64,000 nt of DNA, from contig JABYQR010000022.1 of assembly GCA_022592445.1 (NCBI GenBank), forward strand, positions 186,001-250,000, read 5' to 3'. A program made the position numbers and the translations under genes. Shown piece by piece: positions 61,601 to 64,000 of this stretch (position 1 is the stretch's first letter; each line of letters opens with the position of its first letter). This DNA comes from Cytidiella melzeri (lineage: Eukaryota > Basidiomycota > Agaricomycetes > Polyporales > Irpicaceae). Under the pieces are notes generated by a model that searched no databases, was not told the DNA's origin, and saw only the letters and a program-made list of their open reading frames with translations.

Positions 61601-61720
61601 GTGGCCTTGCCGAGTTGACAACCTTCGCATGCGTGTTCAGAGCGAGGAGTCTTCTCGTCGATAGTCAGACCTGTCACCGGGGAGTCGTCAGAGCGTAGCT
61701 TCTGTAGTGCTTCCCAGTTC
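58681..61720 (-). pseudogene. Copia pol (integrase, reverse transcriptase, RNase H), broken by one stop codon
   Basis: Read from about 61720. After the remaining pre-integrase region, integrase shows CEGCQLGK zinc-binding half, HTDLAGP and YIDDCSD (first and second Asp regions), and TPQQNGKAERFNR with the catalytic Glu. Reverse transcriptase shows KARLVAKGFEQVQGIDF, the QAYLNG region and the YVDDL active site. An in-frame TGA at 59320-59322 lies in a segment that would usually read T-R-P-D-I, the pattern of a CGA to TGA change. The frame then continues open through RNase H (STFDSEYFAA, DNKSAVDAS) to a TAA at 58681-58683. That final stop is made by the first three bases of the 3' LTR. Cannot give full-length Pol without suppression of the TGA. 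Confidence 0.9.
58684..58692 (-). other. Polypurine tract
   Basis: GAGGGGGAG on the minus strand, directly beside the 3' LTR, the expected position for plus-strand DNA priming in reverse transcription. Confidence 0.75.
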
Positions 61721-63176
61721 AGGGACCATAGCGTTGGTGTACAAGGTCAATGGGTGACGAGTGCGTGTGCGTGGAGGAGGCGACCGACGAAGAAGAGACA
61801 CAAAGTCCCAACCAGTATTGACCGCCCCTGAGAGTACCTATGCCGTAGGTGGTATCATTCTTGTGTATCCGTGCTTTACCGCCAGTGAAAACAGTAGAGA
61901 ATCCTTTGGAGTCAAGACAGGAAATCGAAATGAGTCGGTAAGCGATGCCCGGGCAGTATAAGACGTTGTCAAACTGCGCTGTGAGCTGCTTTCCATCAAT
62001 GTGTACAGTTCCACGTACGTTCCCAGACCCAAGCGTAGACATTGAAGTCTTCAAAGCATCAGCCAATGTCGCAAACAACGGCGTAGCAAACGGCTTGTAG
62101 TCGTGGAAGTCGTTGAGGTTGTTGGTGATGTGTCTCGTACAGCCTGAGTCGAGCATCCAGGGTGTTTCACCCGAAGCATAAAACATAACATCTATATTCG
62201 CGACGTTGGCGGCTTCGGACGCGGAGTCCTCAGCAGAGACTACATGTACAGCAGCAGAACCGTTAGACGATGATGGTGACCCAGAAGATTCCTTCTTCCC
62301 CTTGTCCTTTCCTCCTTTTCCCCCTTTCCTTGCCTCCTCAATGGCAGCCTTCTTCTTACGACACTCGTCCTCTGTATGACCCTTGTACTTGCAGAACCCG
62401 CACTGCTTCTTTGACTTGCCCGACGAGGACGAAGCCGAAGACTTGTTGAACTTGACCGCAGAGACTGAAGGCGATTCCTTTTGCTTAGCCTCGTCGATGA
62501 GGCGCGATCGGATGTCGTCGTATTTCAAGTCCTTTGGCGCGGTGACAGCGAGGATGGGCTCGACGATGTTGGAGAAGGAGTCAGGGAGTACCGAGAGGAG
62601 ACCAAAGATCTTGAGCAGTTCCTTGTTGCCAAGGATGCCGGAGGCGTCAACTTCCTGCCAGAGACGGCCACGTTCTTCAAGCTGTTCAACGAGAGGGCGT
62701 GAGCCGTCGATCGTGTGAAGGAAGTATTGCTTGAACTTGAGGAACGCAGAGAGAGTGGTCGAGGCGGAGTAGTTGGCCTTAAGCTTAGCGTAGATCTCGG
62801 CGGCGGAGTTGGTCTCGAGGTCGAAGAGATGGTGGAGAGAGCTGTCGACGGTTGCGAGGAGAACCAGAGTGACGTTGGCGTCGGCCTTGCACCAGTCGTC
62901 GTAGTCCGTGTCGGTGGACGCGGGCTTGACCAGAGAAGGATCGACCATGCCAGACGCGGCTTGCGTCTTGAGGAACTGGATGAACAGCATGTTCCATTCC
63001 TTCCAGTTGTTGGCACCAGTCAGCTTAGGCAGCGAGTCGAGTTTGATGAACGAGGAGTTGCTGGAAGTGTTCTTGACGAACGACGAACCAGCGGCAGAGG
63101 GGCCTGCAGAGGCAGGAGTGGACCCAGCAGGGCCAGACGATGCCGAACCACCTGTGGGAGGTGTAGTGCTCGACAT
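61719..63176 (-). CDS. Copia Gag and protease
   Basis: 485-residue frame from ATG 63174-63176. Gag core (UBN2 type) with NNWKEWNMLFIQFL, a zinc knuckle CGFCKYKGHTEDEC (CX2CX4HX4C), and a protease with DSGCTRHI as the active-site DSG-type motif. The frame ends at 61719 with a stop in the pre-integrase segment, which reads HQRYGP then stop. A one-base shift at GGTCCCTGA would continue as LNWEALQKL into Pol. A single missing base is the simplest reading, because copia elements normally encode one continuous Gag-Pol. Confidence 0.9.
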   Translation of the reverse strand: MSSTTPPTGGSASSGPAGSTPASAGPSAAGSSFVKNTSSNSSFIKLDSLPKLTGANNWKEWNMLFIQFLKTQAASGMVDPSLVKPASTDTDYDDWCKADANVTLVLLATVDSSLHHLFDLETNSAAEIYAKLKANYSASTTLSAFLKFKQYFLHTIDGSRPLVEQLEERGRLWQEVDASGILGNKELLKIFGLLSVLPDSFSNIVEPILAVTAPKDLKYDDIRSRLIDEAKQKESPSVSAVKFNKSSASSSSGKSKKQCGFCKYKGHTEDECRKKKAAIEEARKGGKGGKDKGKKESSGSPSSSNGSAAVHVVSAEDSASEAANVANIDVMFYASGETPWMLDSGCTRHITNNLNDFHDYKPFATPLFATLADALKTSMSTLGSGNVRGTVHIDGKQLTAQFDNVLYCPGIAYRLISISCLDSKGFSTVFTGGKARIHKNDTTYGIGTLRGGQYWLGLCVSSSSVASSTHTHSSPIDLVHQRYGP

Positions 63177-63294
63177 GTTGATAGGACGTTAAGGATGTGG
63201 ATATGAAAACCTGGAGTCGTGTGTCGACGTTGATCGGAGCGAAGCGCAGATGGGCGCGATAAGGTGAACGACGAGTGTTGATTAGAGTCAGTCG

Positions 63295-63306
63295 GGGCTC
63301 ATAACC
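63295..63306 (-). other. Primer-binding site, half-tRNA type
   Basis: GGTTATGAGCCC on the minus strand, directly after the 5' LTR. Drosophila copia uses a similar GGTTATGGGCCC, complementary to the anticodon region of initiator Met tRNA. One mismatch from that consensus as I recall it. Confidence 0.55.
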
Positions 63307-63617
63307 TAAAGCCGGTCGAATGAATTCAACACGTCTAGAGGCAGGGATGGATGCGCAGTCGTAATCCCACTTGCCGTCGTAAGGACCTAAGACACACGAG
63401 CGAAGCGAGTTAATCCAGGTGCGAAAGAGAAAGAGCACGATGGAGTGTCAGGAGCGGGGGCGAAGGTATATAAGACAGAGCCCTCAGGCGACCCAAAAAG
63501 GAAAATCTGTGATACAGATGTGTCCGCGTGAAGAAAGAACAATAGAGCGACCATATACGGAAAACAAAAGAGAGTCCGGTAACTACTAGTCCGTGAGCCG
63601 GAGCTGAAAAGCCATTA
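63307..63617 (-). repeat. Copia LTR (5' LTR relative to the element)
   Basis: 311 bp partner of 58373-58683, with GG at 63314-63315 as the only visible difference. Confidence 0.9.
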
Positions 63618-64000
63618 AGAAGTGACCGACGCTGGGGGGCTGCTGAGCATGATCTCAGCAATGGACATTGTCAGAGGCTCCTCAGAGATGGTGGCGGCAA
63701 GCGTGGGCGACTTGTCTGTACCAACCCGCGTGGAGGGGTGGGAAGAGGATGTGCTTGATGGCAGGGACCACATCGAGCGCGTCGAAGAAGACGTGCCAAA
63801 CTGTGGCGTTGTGGGTGTGTGGGAATGCGCGGAAACGTTGTTCATGCTGACCATCTCGCTACTGAGTCGCGTTTCGAGTAGAGAGAGCCGGCGGACGACG
63901 CGAGAGACAGCTTTGAAGCACGACGGGAGCGCGCCGCGGTGATGAACAGAAGGGTCTCGTGCTTTGTGACCGGCGAAGGACCAGGAACAGGAGGAAAGGG
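63618..64000 (-). pseudogene. Host gene, 5' part, cut by retroelement and window edge
   Basis: Open minus-strand frame running in from the window edge: basic helix-like AVSRVVRRLSLLETRLSSEM, then Ser/Thr-rich VSAHSHTPTTPQF and MSIAEIMLSSPPASVTS, where the element follows. The frame meets TAA, contributed by the LTR, exactly at the junction. Removing the element and one AGAAG copy joins ASVTS to PPPRQLD in the same frame, so this exon continued into the sequence at 58372. No known domain recognised. Confidence 0.65.

Larger units (their letters stand above)
58373..63617 (-). mobile_element. Ty1/copia LTR retrotransposon, 5245 bp, minus strand
   Basis: Full-length element with two 311 bp LTRs, a 5 bp target duplication AGAAG, a primer-binding site beside the 5' LTR and a polypurine tract beside the 3' LTR. 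Domain order Gag, protease, integrase, reverse transcriptase, RNase H is the Pseudoviridae (copia) order. LTRs differ at only two visible positions, so it inserted recently. Coding lesions: a one-base shift at about 61720 between Gag-protease and integrase, and an in-frame TGA at 59320-59322. It lies inside a coding exon of a host gene in the same orientation. Confidence 0.95.

Overview
The window is nuclear DNA of a filamentous basidiomycete, most likely an Agaricomycete. The evidence is dense genes broken by many 45-70 bp GT-AG introns, alternating strands, and families typical of that group: two cytochrome P450s, paired secreted sedolisins, a cullin/CAND1 system, a dynein heavy-chain tail and a Ty1/copia retroelement. 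There is no bacterial operon structure, rRNA, tRNA or CRISPR. Intron-exon joins were inferred by eye, so outer coordinates are firmer than internal splice sites.

Region 1-23.4 kb (metabolic and accessory). The 3' part of a monoacylglycerol-lipase-like hydrolase (1-1242) is followed by an OrdA-type P450 (2085-4243), an isoprenylcysteine methyltransferase-like protein (5213-6010), a Gfo/Idh/MocA oxidoreductase (6413-7963, minus), a second P450 (8468-10730, minus) divergent from a 14-TM-type MFS exporter (11365-13635), and a CNNM/Mam3-type CBS membrane protein (13969-16222). Two tandem SDR paralogues on the minus strand come next (16512-18008 and 18487-19986), then homoserine O-acetyltransferase (20539-21983, minus) divergent from another SDR (22215-23347). 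The redox enzymes plus exporter resemble a detoxification or tailoring neighbourhood, but no PKS, NRPS or terpene-synthase backbone gene is present.

Region 23.4-31.7 kb. A gene-poor stretch holds a 142 bp MITE-like inverted-repeat element (25081-25222) and a two-exon small secreted protein (26298-26755). An AGC-type kinase with altered catalytic motifs (27864-30298) follows.

Region 31.7-46.2 kb. Two closely related secreted tripeptidyl-peptidase genes face each other (31685-33794 plus, 44095-46148 minus). Between them lie CAND1 (minus), cullin-4 (plus) and a mitochondrial branched-chain transacylase E2 (minus). CAND1 and cullin-4, which act physically together in the cullin-RING cycle, are head to head across a promoter of about 240 bp.

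Region 46.2-64 kb. A ChaC-type gamma-glutamylcyclotransferase (47951-49079, minus) precedes a cytoplasmic dynein heavy-chain gene (50492-54643) that ends cleanly after the N-terminal tail with no motor domain downstream. A degenerate GNL3-like GTPase fragment follows. The right edge is a host gene split by a very young 5245 bp Ty1/copia element (58373-63617) with 311 bp LTRs differing at two visible bases, a 5 bp target duplication, and two internal coding lesions.
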